Source: Latrodectus hesperus (Eukaryota > Arthropoda > Arachnida > Araneae > Theridiidae). Taken from it: a stretch of DNA of 64,000 nucleotides. The translations under genes and the position numbers were made by a program. The notes below the pieces were generated by a model that saw only the letters and a program-made list of their open reading frames with translations, had not been told where the DNA came from and ran no database searches. The DNA is taken from contig JAJQOW010000025.1 of NCBI GenBank assembly GCA_037975125.1, positions 355,501-419,500 on the forward strand, in the 5' to 3' direction. Positions 1 through 13,469 of this stretch are shown piece after piece (position 1 is the stretch's first letter; every line of letters begins with the position of its first letter).

Positions 1-430
1 ACGCTTGACATACAGCCTTGCGTTATCGGCCAAGAACAGTACACCCTTGCGATTAACCACTACTGACTCCTTCTATTGCAATGCTTGCTGCGCACACTTT
101 CCAATTGCAACGAGTACAGGTCCGCAGTGACCATTTTGCCCATTGGTAGCAGCTCGTAGCGAGCCACTAGACGACTAGTCTACTGACACAAAGCATAATC
201 TTGCGTGGTTGTATAGATGACCTGCCAATGCCTCACCGTATTTTCATTCACAGCTTTACCTGAAACGCTTGACACATTCGGCGGCTTGATGCAGCTGCTG
301 ATAAGTCGATTTTGAAATCAAACAACAGCAAACAAGCTCATCCAATTTGTCCATCTCTTTTCGGTATTGTGTGATCTATGATTGATAAATATGCACGGTC
401 AACCTATTTTTATAACGACTGATTTCCTTT
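1..430 (-). pseudogene. mariner-type transposase fossil, cut by the window edge
   Basis: Read on the minus strand, several frames give fragments of a mariner (DD34D) transposase. One frame near 1-60 contains VNRKGVLFLADNARLY, which matches the block around the second catalytic Asp (DNARP-type motif). Just upstream another frame gives YELLPMGKMVTADLYS, the YELLP...ADLYS block typical of mariner and SETMAR-like proteins. Further upstream (about 230-330) GKAVNENTVRHW resembles the N-terminal helix-turn-helix region. The stretch between the HTH and central blocks is too short, so the copy has lost internal sequence, and stop codons and frameshifts are frequent. The C-terminal catalytic part would lie beyond position 1. 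No terminal repeat can be seen. The family call is firm; the exact right limit is not. Confidence 0.65.
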
Positions 431-741
431 TCTCAACTGACCGGTGTCTCAACCACGCCATACACTAATTTGCGTACTTATTCTCACTTCATTCAGTTAC
501 ACTTCACACTAGCACATCTGTCATTAATTAGAGGATATTATTTCAAGGAAATAACATTTGAACTTAGCGGATATTATCCCATCGCGTACATTAATTTTCT
601 GGATTCTTTGAGAGGTTTATATTGTTACAAAGTTTGTAAATATTTTTTGTATTCGTCTTCAGATATCGTAGACAGACCAAAGATCAAATTCTGGAACAAA
701 AATCGATAGATATAGGCTTACGTTAAGAACGACTTATCCAG

Positions 742-1196
742 TGATATGGCGGGTTGGCAACCACTTGGCAAGATTCTTGGCGACAATTTGTCGAGATTAT
801 TAGCGAATTGGCGAAAAATGGGTAGTTCTGGAAACTTTCACCACCTACGCTATTGGGCCATTAGTGAGCTCTTGGGCCTGGAAGCGTCCAAAACCTTGGA
901 AAAAGACCTAGGCTTTCACGCCAAGTAAGCTATAAATATCGTTCCATGTGCCGAGTCAGTTTCTGAGTTTCCAGTGGCAGTGATAAGCTAGTGGATACGA
1001 GCTGTCTGTCTGGGTTATTTGAAGACCTCTCTCTTTGGGAACTGTTTACCTTTGAATTGATACTATATAATTGTTATTCGTAACTGCTAGGTTTTTCCGG
1101 CATCTTGTAGAAAGTTCTACAAATAAAACTCATGTCATTGTTCAGAGCTTATTTCCTCGACTCTCAATCAACACAAATCCCGAAGCTCGGTATAAT
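742..1196 (+). mobile_element. possible solo LTR
   Basis: A roughly 455-bp block with balanced base composition stands out from AT-rich surroundings. It starts near TGATATGGCGGG, has a TATA-like GCTATAAATATC at about 929-940, and an AATAAA signal near 1121 followed by about 75 bp. This order of start, TATA box and polyadenylation signal is what an LTR looks like. No internal retroelement genes follow, and I could not identify matching target-site duplications, so the ends are approximate. A 60-codon open frame inside it (746-928) looks accidental. It could also be another kind of promoter-bearing repeat. Confidence 0.35.
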
Positions 1197-1823
1197 ATTA
1201 TAAAATTGCGATTTTATTATCTTTAACAATGAGGTTTACCATTTTCTGTCCATTGTTCATTGCTATAAATTCTAACGATAATGAAAAATTTTGAAACTTA
1301 TTTGGTAACAAGGAAAGAAACTTGACCGGAAAATTTACAAAGTAATTAGTTACTTCTTAATATATCTTAAAAGACTGATGAAAGAGAGAATTAAATCTAT
1401 AAAGAATTTTTTTAATTAAAGTAGTAAGAATTTAATATTATAGAATTATATATCTTCGTTATTTATATAAAATGACCATAAGTATCTTGAGTATCTAAGT
1501 ATATAGTACCATAAGTATCTAGTGAATCTCAACTACTGTGCAGGGGCACATTTGTATGCCGCCAAATTTTAAAAATATCATATGATTATTTTTAAAATTA
1601 TAAAAAAATATTTAAACTGTTGTTGCATTTTTAAATTGTTGTCAAATAATAATCATATGATACTAGAATAAAAATTATAATTCTTTTTTTATGAAGAGTA
1701 AAGTAATAAACGCTCTTTTTTTGCAGTACAATATTTTATTTTACATTCAAAATTGATGCAAAGATCCTTATGTAGGAAATTAATTATTTGTTGCGATAGA
1801 AAAATCTGAAAATATTCATTGCA
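1197..1823. other. AT-rich DNA without recognisable gene
   Basis: Low-complexity AT-rich sequence with many stop codons in all frames. A short inverted pair built on TCATATGATTATT occurs at about 1579 and 1646. I see no coding region or element. Confidence 0.6.
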
Positions 1824-1890
1824 ATTAGATTAGATTAGATTAGATTAGATACATTAGACATTACATTAGATTAGATTAGATTACATTACA
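1824..1890. repeat. (TTAGA)n-like short tandem repeat
   Basis: Two runs of the pentamer ATTAG/TTAGA are separated by an ACATTAGACATTAC interruption. The unit differs from the arthropod telomere unit TTAGG, so this is a simple repeat rather than an interstitial telomere. Confidence 0.85.
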
Positions 1891-2079
1891 GAACAATTAG
1901 ATTACATGCAAATAACAAAAAATGCATAGTTTGTAAAGTATGCGGAGTATTTAAAATGACAGGTAGATTTCTTAAACAGCAAAAATTCATTTGTTTTGTA
2001 TGGACGTGAGTGTATATTTATAAAATCTTCTATGTATTGTTACATTCCTGAAGAAATTCAGTGATAAAGAAAAGGCCTT

Positions 2080-2440
2080 GATCTTCCTACAATGCTTCTC
2101 TCAAGTATGTTGGAAAAATATTTTTAATTGCATTTAAGATTATTAAGTCTAGGAAACATTTTAGCTGTATTCTGTGTCCTACATTTTCAAACATGTTTAC
2201 AAGACGATTTATTTGAAGAGTGACATTGTCATGCAGAAAAAGGGAGAAATCACTAATGGCTACCACGTGAAGTCTGACATAATGTCTCAGTATTTTGTCC
2301 ACACATTTTTGGAGCATTAAATTGCTATTCCGACTAATATCTCGCTCCATATGTCCGTTTATGCTGATTGAAACCCATATCTCGTCACTTTTTCATGTCA
2401 CTTTTTCCACTGTAAGACTATTTCAATACTTCTGTTTTCC
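2080..2440 (-). pseudogene. Tc1-like transposase fossil (central part)
   Basis: The minus strand holds an open frame of 87 codons (2087-2350) containing FLHDNVTLQINRLVNMFENVG. This corresponds to the second catalytic Asp block of Tc1-like transposases (usually M.DNA.PH.A..V..FL...G). Upstream, DEIWVSISINGHMERDISR and NLMLQKCVDKILRHYVRL match the usual block of Trp-Gly-Gly-Ile followed by YxDEILRPHV. Downstream, LDLIILNAIKNIF stands where SPDLNPIENIW is expected, so the third catalytic region is altered. The N-terminal DNA-binding part is missing and no bounding terminal repeats are evident. A decayed, inactive fragment. Confidence 0.6.
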
Positions 2441-2769
2441 CATACCAAGTTCGCATGATGTCAAATCCAAAATTGATTCGGGATTGGTCAATAAACAGCA
2501 TTTGATTCCAATCTAAAAATTTAAGAGCCCACATTTTTTAAGTAGAAATAGTCTCTTAAAATTAATGGAAATACATACCACCAGAATCGGTGCACAGAAG
2601 TCAATTAATAAGGTCGGTTTATGATTTACTGATTTGAGGTCTTTGGTCGGGTTACTAAAAGTTCTTTTTTGAAACTAAGTGCTTATTCTCTTCGATGGGC
2701 TGCTAGTAAGATATAAATTAACACTTTGCTAAGCTAGGACATTGGAAAAACGGTCTAAGTCGACATCTT

Positions 2770-2905
2770 CTTTTCCTTCTTAGAGTTGGGTTTGTATGTC
2801 ATTGGGCACCTCTGCTTTTATCAGCATTTTGTACTGTTAACTCCAAACCCAATGTTTCCTAGTTCCAGTTGCTCGGGTCACCCACTTTATTAATAAAGTC
2901 CATCA
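2770..2905 (-). mobile_element. 5'-truncated LINE 3' end with target duplication
   Basis: The reverse complement of this segment matches the LINE 3' end at about 14,630-14,765: the last codons, the end of the ORF and the 3' UTR ending in an AAGAAG-rich tail. It is flanked by the 14-bp direct repeat TAAGTCGACATCTT at 2756-2769 and 2906-2919. Only about 136 bp were inserted, a typical product of target-primed reverse transcription that stopped early. Confidence 0.8.
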
Positions 2906-2919
2906 TAAGTCGACATCTT

Positions 2920-5092
<2,173 letters not shown>

Positions 5093-5653
5093 TAAATTTA
5101 TTCCTGTAATTTTACATTTTCTATAATGTATAACTCATTGAAATATTGACTAAAATTAGTCCTAAATTACTATTTTAAGCATTATTGAATGATTTGATAC
5201 AAAATGCATAAATGAATTTTATAAAAAGCGCATAAAACAAATTTTGCCACATAATTGTATAAATTAAAAAAATAGGAAGATAAATGTTTTATTGAATAAT
5301 CAGAGAGAGTTCTTTAGTCATAACCTAAGAAAATAAAATAATTTTAACATGAAAATCGGAATATGTATTTCTTCCTTTATTCAACGAAATATTAATTTAT
5401 CTTTATAGTGACATTTTAAAATTTAGAAATAACCCTAAATTTATCAAACTATTTTACTTAAAACTTAACAATTGAAACAATTATTTTACACGATAAGTAT
5501 CGAGATACTTGTCAAAGATAATTAATTTTACTAAAAATTGAAATGAAGTCAATTTTTGAAAACATTAATTTTAAATTTTGTTCATATTTATGAACTATGT
5601 GGTTTATATTTAGTTATTCAGTAAATATGAATTGTACAATAAATCTATCGAAA
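5093..5653. other. AT-rich DNA without recognisable gene
   Basis: No coding potential or element signature seen on either strand. Confidence 0.55.
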
Positions 5654-5664
5654 TATTTGTCCGA

Positions 5665-5893
5665 TTTATTTATTTATTTTATTACATTACATATATTCAG
5701 ACTTGTATGCTTGATTCTTGAGATCCGCTTGTAAGTCTTCGTCGATAATAGGACAAATAGCACAATGACAGATGTACAACCACAGAAGAATAACGAAGAA
5801 AACACTCAGGGCCACGGTGGGAATCGAACCCACACTCCTACGCTCTCAAGCGATTAGCGGTGATGCTTTAGACCACTCAGCCACGGAGCGCCC
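5665..5893 (-). mobile_element. tRNA-Ser-derived SINE
   Basis: On the minus strand the element begins with a tRNA-like head. It has an A box (TGGCTGAGTGGTC), a GCT triplet in ACCGCTAATCG at the anticodon position as in serine tRNA(GCU), and a B box (GGTTCGATTCC). It is followed by a unique body of about 120 bp and an AAAT-rich tail. The 11-bp direct repeat TATTTGTCCGA flanks it at 5654-5664 and 5894-5904. The anticodon stem is mispaired and the body is fused, so it is a retroposon and not a tRNA gene. The boxes would be an internal RNA polymerase III promoter. Confidence 0.8.
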
Positions 5894-5904
5894 TATTTGT
5901 CCGA

Positions 5905-8033
5905 GAAATGCCTTAGAGCGTAACTTAAAATTGAAATAGCTAAGATTTATGATAAATTGAAATAGCTAAGATTAAGCAATTAATGCTAAATTTGCATATG
6001 TAATAATAAGAGAGGCGCTGATTACTTAATAAGTGACTTATTTCATGAAATCAAGAAATTTGCTTTTTATTTATCGTTTGGATTAATTTATTTCTTAAAA
6101 CGTTTGCTTTATTTTTTAACTAAGTCGACACCTGTTAGGCATTATTCTCTCACACGTAGAATAATTGCGAAACTATGAAAGTTTAACATACCTAAGCTCT
6201 CTCATCACAATAGCTTACAACGGGGGTTAAAATACTTAATCTATTATATTTCGAACACAAAAATAATACCTTTTACTACCAGACAATCTTGGCTCTTAAA
6301 TTCTTAGAAAAAATTCTTCAGGAATTAGGTATTTAACTAATTATTTTAGTGAAATTATTGTTGACATTTATAAATAAATTAAAAATATCACTTTTTATGT
6401 ATATGTTTAGTTAATATACTTTACTGTCTGACAAATCAGTTTAAAATTTATAAATATTCCATAAAATTTTAGTTCTCACAATTTATAAAGTTGTCCATTT
6501 ATTGATTCATCATAACCAATCAACATTCACCAAAATTCAGAGGAAATGAATAATAACTATTAAAAATCAAAGATAATAAATAAAGCTGATTTAAGTTAAA
6601 AAGAAATCAAACCCTTATTTAAAAAAAAGATTACTAGTTATTTATTAGGCACAAAATTAATTTTCCGACTTCTTAAAGAATATTATTTTTAGCAACGAGA
6701 AACATTTTGATGAATTTAGATAATTTATATTTGGACATTTTTTTTGAATAAAATATATGTATTTAAATTTTATTTTTTCTGTCAAAAGTCATGAGATAAA
6801 TTATTAGACACTTAAAATACTAAATATGATTATTCATTATGTAACAAATGTGAATATTTCAGACACTATGTTTTTAAAGATGTATCTAAAAATATACAAA
6901 TTTACTAATTAATTCCTTTAATTGTAACTTATTTTGCGCAAATATGAATCATAAGACCATTTTAAAGGAACTTATGATTTTTAAATAATTCTGTACAATG
7001 TTTATAACATATTTATAAATGCAAAATTGAAAAAAAAACCCCTCGTGGTGAAGTTATACATTTTTGATCAATTGTAGATATGAGATTTTTTCATGTTGTT
7101 GTACAATAATTGAGTTTTTGAAAATTATATTACAAGCTCTATAAATAATAAAATGTTTTTATCAGAAAAAGCATTCCGTCGGGAAAATATTAAAGTCGCA
7201 ATTCAATTTTACGACAAATTGGGAAAGTCTGAATCGTTTTCCTCCAAAAAACACTCAAAGCAAGTTAAAGTTTTCTACTGAAGATCTCTCTTTTTAATGT
7301 TATCCATGATAGTTTCAGAATTTCACTTTTTTTGTGGTCTTTCTGCTATTGCAAATGTATTACGCAAAAGTATTTTCATGTGAAATTTCATCAAATTGAT
7401 TTTTTTTATTCTTCTTCTACAATATGTTTTGAAAAGTTTGGAAGAAAATTATGCCTAACACATTACACAGCAAAGAATTACTTTTATGTTTGAATAGTGG
7501 TTTTCTTTTCAGAACTGTGGGAAGAGAAAAATATCCAAAATGGGAAGGAGAAAATTTTCTTTATTTTCCCTACCTTTTGTAGCTCACGTTTTTTTATTTA
7601 TTGATTTGGTGATTTTTTTAGAAAGTTTTTTACTTTTCATTTCTCTGTTAGATTAGACAAAGTTTAGACCCTTAAATCTTTAAGTGCATTTCTTTCCGTA
7701 GAAGAGATTTAATTCGTTTTTTTAATCGAAATTTTTCTACTGTTAGAAGGCAAGAAATAAACATGCATATGCAGTCTTCGTTTCATATAAATAAAAATGT
7801 GAGTTAAAAAGTTAGGAATAAATAATTATCAAGACCTCTTACGCTTTAAGAAAAAGTGGCATATCTTATGCAGCAAAATAAGTTCAATGGCAGAAAGTGA
7901 TTTATTTATTGACAAAAAAAAATAATGTATGAGAAATTATAATTTTAAGCAAGTTATGCTTTATTCAAAACCGAAATACTAGTAGTGATGTCGAAAACTT
8001 ATTGTTAAATTCACACACACAATTGAATGTTTT
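5905..8033. other. AT-rich DNA without recognisable gene
   Basis: About 2.1 kb of AT-rich sequence. I see no open frame with family resemblance, no terminal repeats and no tRNA-like structure. Confidence 0.5.
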
Positions 8034-8046
8034 AAAATCCTATACG

Positions 8047-8347
8047 CCGACCAACTTGCCTAGTGGTCAGCGTACCTGACTACGGATAAGGAGGTCCTGG
8101 GTTCGAATCCCGGTTCGGGCATGGATGTACTTTCTCTCTCTATCTATCCTGTCTTTGTCCTTTCCTTGTATGAATGAGGTGTGAATGGTTGCCTACCCTA
8201 TAAACGGGTACCTATAGCATGTGTGTAGAGCAAAGTCGTACTTTCACCTTCATGGTACTCTGATTAAAACGAAAGACGCTCCCAATCGACTTAATTCGCA
8301 TAGCATAGCGAGCTTGGCTTGTACAAGTGTCATTAGTAAACAACAAC
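8047..8347 (+). mobile_element. tRNA-Arg-derived SINE, full length
   Basis: The head carries an A box (TGCCTAGTGGTCAGCG), CTGACTACGGATAAG with ACG at the anticodon position as in arginine tRNA(ACG), and a B box (GGTTCGAATCC). The body includes GGGCATGGATGTAC and ACCCTATAAACGGGT, and the tail is AAACAACAACAA. A 13-bp target duplication AAAATCCTATACG lies at 8034-8046 and 8348-8360. The head and body motifs recur in the SINEs at 40.5, 55.9 and 58.2 kb, and the 3' part recurs at 10.3 kb, so this is an active-in-the-past family. Confidence 0.88.
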
Positions 8348-8360
8348 AAAATCCTATACG

Positions 8361-9770
8361 ATTTTTTAAATTGTTGAAAAGGAGAGAGTGAAAAAGAGAG
8401 TATTTTAAAATTCTCTTTTCTTAATGATTCTGTAGAATATAACATTATTTTTGTGTTCAATTAAAATTTGCTTGCTTCTCAGTTATCTGTAAAAAAAGTT
8501 AATGTCTTAAATATAAAGATGGAAAACTGCCATTGTTGTTCATCAAAAAGCAACACTAAAAGAGAAAGATACTTTAAAATTAAATTTAATTGAGTGGTTG
8601 CATTATACATGTTCATTAAAAATCTAGGCTTTTGTTACATAAAAAAGACGGTAAAATTAACACAATATGAGTAATGCTTTTGTGACTCGTTATAGCAATT
8701 ACCATACGTTGTAGCAATGGATGAATGAAGTTTTACATTGTACAGGAAAGATAGCTTATATACTAAGTTTCATTTGTGTGCGTGTAAGGAAATTGATCTT
8801 GTATACCAGATGAAGTTGTTTACAAGTCTAATCATTTTCCGATCTGAAAACTAAACATGTTTGTTAATAGAAACATATGAAGAATAAACAGACTAAGTAA
8901 GTAACATGGTTCAATAAGCTGCGAAGGGCCTTAAGCAATTAGTGCAATATGTAGGCACGTTATAGGATGTTAAAATGAGAACACAAGGAATAACTTAAAA
9001 GTAAAAAAGAGAATTGCAACATTTTTGATCTATAGTATGTCTGCCTAATCTATGATAATTTGAATTAAAAGGTATATTAAAGGAATCTAATGCCATACAA
9101 AAATATTAAATTAAGTTACATACAATGTGTGTTATACAAATATTTGTCAATTTACATTCTTTTCGGCATCTCTACACATTAATAAGTAAATTATTATGTA
9201 TAACTTAAAACTAGAATTGACTTGAAAAATGGGGTTTGGTGTAGAATTGGGTACCACTTGATTTAGCGATATATTTTGGCGATAAACTTTAATTTCTGGT
9301 AATCTTGGTAAACCTATCTTTGTATAACTTTTGTGTAACGGTCATCTTGTTAGTCACATTTTAGCACTTATATTGGCGTCAAAAAAATCACCAAGGAATC
9401 AAGAGATTGTAAACTTTTACCGAAAAATGATGTGCTTATTGTCATGGTTTTTCGTAGAATGTAGGAGCATTTATTTTAGAACATGAATGGAAACCACTGC
9501 ACTTATAGTCTATTATTTTAAACATCATCGAATTTCATGTAAAGACACATGACCTGAATTTGAGAAAAATTCTTGACTGAAATGTGAAAAAGTTGCATGA
9601 TCTCACAAAATATATCTAAATATATCAATTTCTTTTAAATTTTAGTTACAAGAACTGCGTAGAAACTCGGTGGTGTTCTGTGATTTATCTATTTCGTTCT
9701 ATTCAGTCATGTAACTTCTAAAAACGTCTTTTTCTTTCTAATCTCCAAGTCTAGGAATATACTAGACAAG
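8361..9770. other. AT-rich DNA without recognisable gene
   Basis: About 1.4 kb with scattered short open frames only. Nothing on either strand resembled a known family. Confidence 0.5.
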
Positions 9771-9780
9771 GTCCACGAGT

Positions 9781-10195
9781 CTATTTACTTTCAGAAAGTC
9801 GAAAACAAGCATAGGAGACCTCAAGAGACAACCCCAGGCACTTAAGGATATGTGCCGGTGATGCAGGCTCATTTTGACATTTAGGACAATTTGGGTGCAC
9901 CTTGAGACCTCTCTCGAATTGAAATCCTCCAACGTAAGTGTCCACTGAAGAATCGGGAAAGTGTTGTCTGAACATATCTATCACAATCAAAAGCAAGGGA
10001 CCTTCCAGGACAATCTGCTTGATACCAGGGATGACTCGAGGGAACGAGTCAAATTTGCCTATCAGCATGTCTTTCTAATGGAATACAGTTCAAGATATGT
10101 CAGTGAATTGGTAGCTGATAATGGTTCTTCAGAACCCTCTTTCGCCAGAACGTTTGCCATCTCATTCCCCCATATGCTTTTAACAACGTGAGAAA
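9781..10195 (-). pseudogene. LINE pol C-terminal fragment (RNase H end and zinc motif)
   Basis: The minus strand gives GNEMANVLAKEGSEEP, the end of a LINE-encoded RNase H domain (canonical GNE.AD.LAK). This is followed after a frame change by CPKCQNEPASPAHILKC, a C-x2-C...H-x4-C type zinc motif found at the C terminus of Jockey, R1 and related non-LTR retrotransposon proteins. The endonuclease and reverse transcriptase parts are absent, as expected for a 5'-truncated insertion. Frameshifts and stops make it non-functional. No target duplication was located. Confidence 0.7.
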
Positions 10196-10309
10196 ACTAA
10201 TTTTAAATTATGAATCATAAATTAGGAAAAATTCTGCTGTTGTACATTTCAAAATTACTGTCATGAATTTTAATTACTTTGTTTTTTTCCTTAATTAAAT
10301 GAGAAATGT

Positions 10310-10441
10310 TGTTGTGTTGTTACTTTTGATACTTGGACAAGCCAAGCTCGCTATGTCTTGGCTATGCGAATTTAAATCAATAGGGTGCGTCTTTTGTTTA
10401 ATCAGAGCACCACGGAGAAGAAAGTACGACTTTGCTCTTCA
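10310..10441 (-). mobile_element. SINE 3' part, same family as 8.05 kb
   Basis: The reverse complement runs from AGAGCAAAGTCGTACTTTC through CTCTGATTAAA and GCGAGCTTGGCTTG to a short ACAACA tail. This matches the 3' body of the SINE at 8047-8347. The tRNA head is missing. Confidence 0.75.
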
Positions 10442-10449
10442 AATCCTCC

Positions 10450-10905
10450 TAGAACATGAGAAATAATGCATCGTTAACATGAGAACTAATTTTTGAATTT
10501 GATTTTCGAACTAGAATCTTATCAGTCAGTTTTTGTACACAGGGTAGAAACCATTGTTTTTACTTTATATGAATAATGCTGATAGGAAAATAAGCAGTTA
10601 TATATTTTAAGACATAATATGTTTTATGTTAATTTGATGTTCTTCACATGCTGCTTCACATGTAGATGTTTTGATATTTATGAATAAACGTGTATAAGAC
10701 AGTTATAAATCACAAATATTCATAAGATTATTACTCACAATGTTCAGAACACTTTAAATGTTAATTAAAGTTTGCTGTAAAGTAAACTTTAATAAAGTAA
10801 AAGCTGTAAAGTAAGCTCAAATTTTTAAGATTTTTGAATTTTGTAATTTTTATATTTTAAGTTATTCATTAATCCAAGGAACCTACATCTGTTAACTATA
10901 GCAAA
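10450..10905. other. AT-rich DNA without recognisable gene
   Basis: No feature seen apart from short repeated words such as GTAAAGTAA. Confidence 0.5.
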
Positions 10906-10908
10906 GTA

Positions 10909-12270
10909 CACTCCCTTCCAAAAGTTAAGCACGAAGATGTAAAATGCAAAAAAAATCAATAAATACTGCTTTGATTGACACAAAATTCGGCAGGAAATTA
11001 GCATATATATTTATGCGTAAAATAAAATCAATAATTATATACAGAAATAAAAACAATATTAAAATTTTTTGTAAGTTATCAGATAATGACACACTGGAGA
11101 TTTATGTATAAAGTGAAAATGAACAGCATAAAATGAAAAAAGGGCATTAATAGGGTATGTGATCTCCCATCATCTGTATACAAAGTTTACACCTTGTGAC
11201 CATGCTTTCAATTAGGTGGTCAACCACCGCAGAACAAAAGCAATAGCCATTCTTCTTGTAAAGCAGTTTCCAGCTCAATAAGAGTGGCTGGAGTTGGGAA
11301 ACATGAAGATACAACAAGGCCGAGAGCATCGCAACGATTTTCAATGGGATTAAGGTCTGGAGAATATGAATGCCACGCCATAGCGCAATCTCTTCATTCT
11401 CCAGGTAGTCATTGACGATGTCAGATCTATAGGGACGTGCGTTATCGTCCATTAAAACAAAAATAGGGCCAACTGCAGCAGAGTACAATCACACAATGAG
11501 TTCTAGGACTTCATCTCGATACCAGACAGCCGTCACAGAACCCCGTTCAAAGATGTGCAGGTCGGTGCGTTATCCTAATAAAATCCCTACCCACACCATA
11601 ATGCTTCCGCCTCGGAATGCGTGATGTTCGATGATGTTTTGGGGCTGATTGCGTGTTCCTTGTTCAAGCCATATCCTTATACGCTTGTCATCTGGCTCTA
11701 GAGCAAATCTTACTCATCAGTAAACATGACATTGCCCCAGTCAGACACAGTCCAATTGACATGTTCCTGGCACCGCTTTAATCATGTCCTTCTTGATTGG
11801 ACGGATAGACAAACACAAACTCGAGGTACCTGGGCGTACAGTCCACTCATGTAATCTTCGGCGTACAGTAGTTGCAGATATCACCTTACCAATGGACGCT
11901 GTAACCATAGATGTCACACGTGTGGAGGTCGCTACGCAATTTCGCTTGGCTAAAATTGCAGCATATCGATCTTCCGCGGGATTTGTAACCCTTGGGCGAC
12001 CGGTTACGGGCCTTCGGACAACTGTCTGTGTGGTTTGGAATTGTTTCTGTGAACGTGAAATTACAGAATGATGAACGCCGAAAAAAAGAGCAACATCTGA
12101 GATCGACTGTCCTGTTTCAATGTGCCGCCAGCGCTCAGAATCTTCCATTCGTCTTCTGGAAGTCATAGAAACACGTATGTCTTCAAAACAAAATGTAAAT
12201 ACATATACGTCGAATAACTTTCTAGCTAATAAAATATTTATAAATACATATGTCAAATAACTTTCTTGGA
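10909..12270 (-). pseudogene. Tc1-like transposon with broken transposase
   Basis: The minus strand encodes most of a DD34E Tc1-like transposase in pieces. The frame opening at about 12,170 gives the N-terminal DNA-binding region: MEDSERWRHIETGQSISDVA, a second HTH, then the GRPR-type hinge TGRPRVTNPAEDRY. A frame break follows near the first catalytic Asp (VMFTDE, about 11,715). Another frame holds GGSIMVWVGILLG, and 11,147-11,488 contains VLMDDNARPYRSDIV with the second Asp. A further frame change gives YSPDLNPIENRCDALG with the catalytic Glu. The left end near 10,909 starts CACTCCCTTCCAAAAGTTAA, a plausible terminal repeat. I find no convincing partner on the right (only a weak AACTTTCTTGGAG at about 12,257), so the right limit is approximate. 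Frameshifts make it inactive. Confidence 0.75.
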
Positions 12271-12570
12271 GTTATATTTTATATATATAATATAATATAA
12301 AATACTTTCTTATATAAATTATAGCTAAATGTTTTCTATAAATCCTGGCTACTAGTTTTCCGATTTTGGCAACAAAGTCAGTGGAATTGATGGTATGTTA
12401 TTTTAAATGGGATATCTAGTAGGAGTGTCACACCTACTAGATAATTTAACACAAAAAATAAAATGAGCTACGCAATTTATAAGCTAGAATCGAACTAAAT
12501 GCCTCCAAACTTAATCTACCATCTCAAAAAGTATTATTTCACTCGGAAGTCATTTTAACTACTGCTTATT
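12271..12570. other. AT-rich DNA without recognisable gene
   Basis: Mostly AT-rich spacer with no coding signature. Confidence 0.5.
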
Positions 12571-12700
12571 TTACGCACTCCAGCCACCTTCAATGAACAC
12601 GACGGATCATCAGTTGACACGGGATTCGAACTCATCACCTTTGGACAGTGAGATCAATTCCCAAATCGACCTGGCCACTGCAGTGACTTATCGCCTGTCA
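12571..12700 (-). mobile_element. tRNA-derived SINE-like repeat
   Basis: On the minus strand a B box (GAGTTCGAATCCC) lies 3' of AGTGGCCAGGTCGATTTGGG (possible A-box region). It is followed by GATGATCCGTCGTGTTCATT and AGGTGGCTGGAGTGCG. The same order and words occur at 13,170-13,440, so the two are copies of one dispersed family. No target duplication was found. Confidence 0.55.
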
Positions 12701-12719
12701 AAAATAATGCTTTTTTCAA

Positions 12720-13150
12720 CCAGACAATTGGAAGCACATAATTACGTAAAAAGACGAAACAATTTCATTTACTCAAAATCAATGAGAAAACATTCAGACA
12801 AGATTAAGTTTATTGATTTTCCGTTTTTTTAAATGTGATAGTTTGTTGCTTGTTTTTGCTGATGCATATCTTGATTAACATTGACATTCAGTTAATTTTC
12901 TGAATGTCGACTGGAATTTGCAATTTCAAATAGATTCCACAGCATCGCAACATCTACTCCCGAGCTCAGAATCGTTGAATTGAAGGCCAGAAATTTAACC
13001 AATCAGCAACCAGAATAAGAAATCAATCTCTTCAACTTAAGTAGTCAATTATTGAACTGCTATGCTGCTAAACACATTTAAAGTAAATTTTTAAATGTTT
13101 TAAATTAAGTTAATCATTAGAATAGTCACATTGGATTAGACTGACCATAC
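12720..13150. other. spacer without recognisable gene
   Basis: AT-rich sequence between two SINE-like copies. Nothing recognised. Confidence 0.5.
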
Positions 13151-13169
13151 CCTACTTGTTGCACCAGCA

Positions 13170-13440
13170 TGCTTTCCTGTACTTAGCCCGAAGTTAATCT
13201 CTACCAGTTAGATAGAAAACAGCTGCGTGGAGTCCTCGTGAATTTGAAGTAGGGACCAAGCAGAAGACCCCCAAAACTTGGCATGTCATCCCCAGAGGTA
13301 TCATTTCACTTGGAGGACATTGCGACCATGACGTATTTAACGTGCCCCAGCCACCTCTAGTGAACAGGACGGATCTTCGGTTTCGCCGGGATTCGAACTC
13401 ACTACCTTCCGATGATAACCCCTTGCATCACTCCCCTCTT
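13170..13440 (-). mobile_element. second copy of the 12.57-kb SINE-like repeat
   Basis: On the minus strand GAGTTCGAATCCCGGCG (B box) is followed by GATCCGTCCTGTTCACTAGA and AGGTGGCTGGGGCACG. About 150 bp of a further body then follows that is GC-richer than the flanks. It shares the core words with the 12.57-kb copy. Confidence 0.55.
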
Positions 13441-13469
13441 ATTCAACTAATTTAATCACTGATAACCGA

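Noticed and set aside
746..928. 60-codon open frame starting MAGWQPLGKILGDNL
   Set aside because: It lies inside an LTR-like block and includes the region just before its TATA box; no family match, probably accidental.
1824..1890. Possible interstitial telomere repeat
   Set aside because: The unit is TTAGA, not the arthropod telomere unit TTAGG.
1995..2016. TATGGACGTGAGTGTATA, similar to the right terminal repeat of the 60-kb Tc1 element
   Set aside because: It points the wrong way to bound the Tc1 fossil at 2.1-2.4 kb and no partner was found; possibly chance or a rearranged scrap.
5808..5893. Possible functional tRNA-Ser gene on the minus strand
   Set aside because: The anticodon stem does not pair and the sequence is fused to a body and tail between target duplications, so it is a SINE head.
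9961..10191. Plus-strand 76-codon frame
   Set aside because: Antisense to the LINE RNase H/zinc fragment, which has recognisable motifs on the minus strand.
11784..12071. Plus-strand 95-codon frame
   Set aside because: Antisense to the Tc1 transposase N-terminal region.
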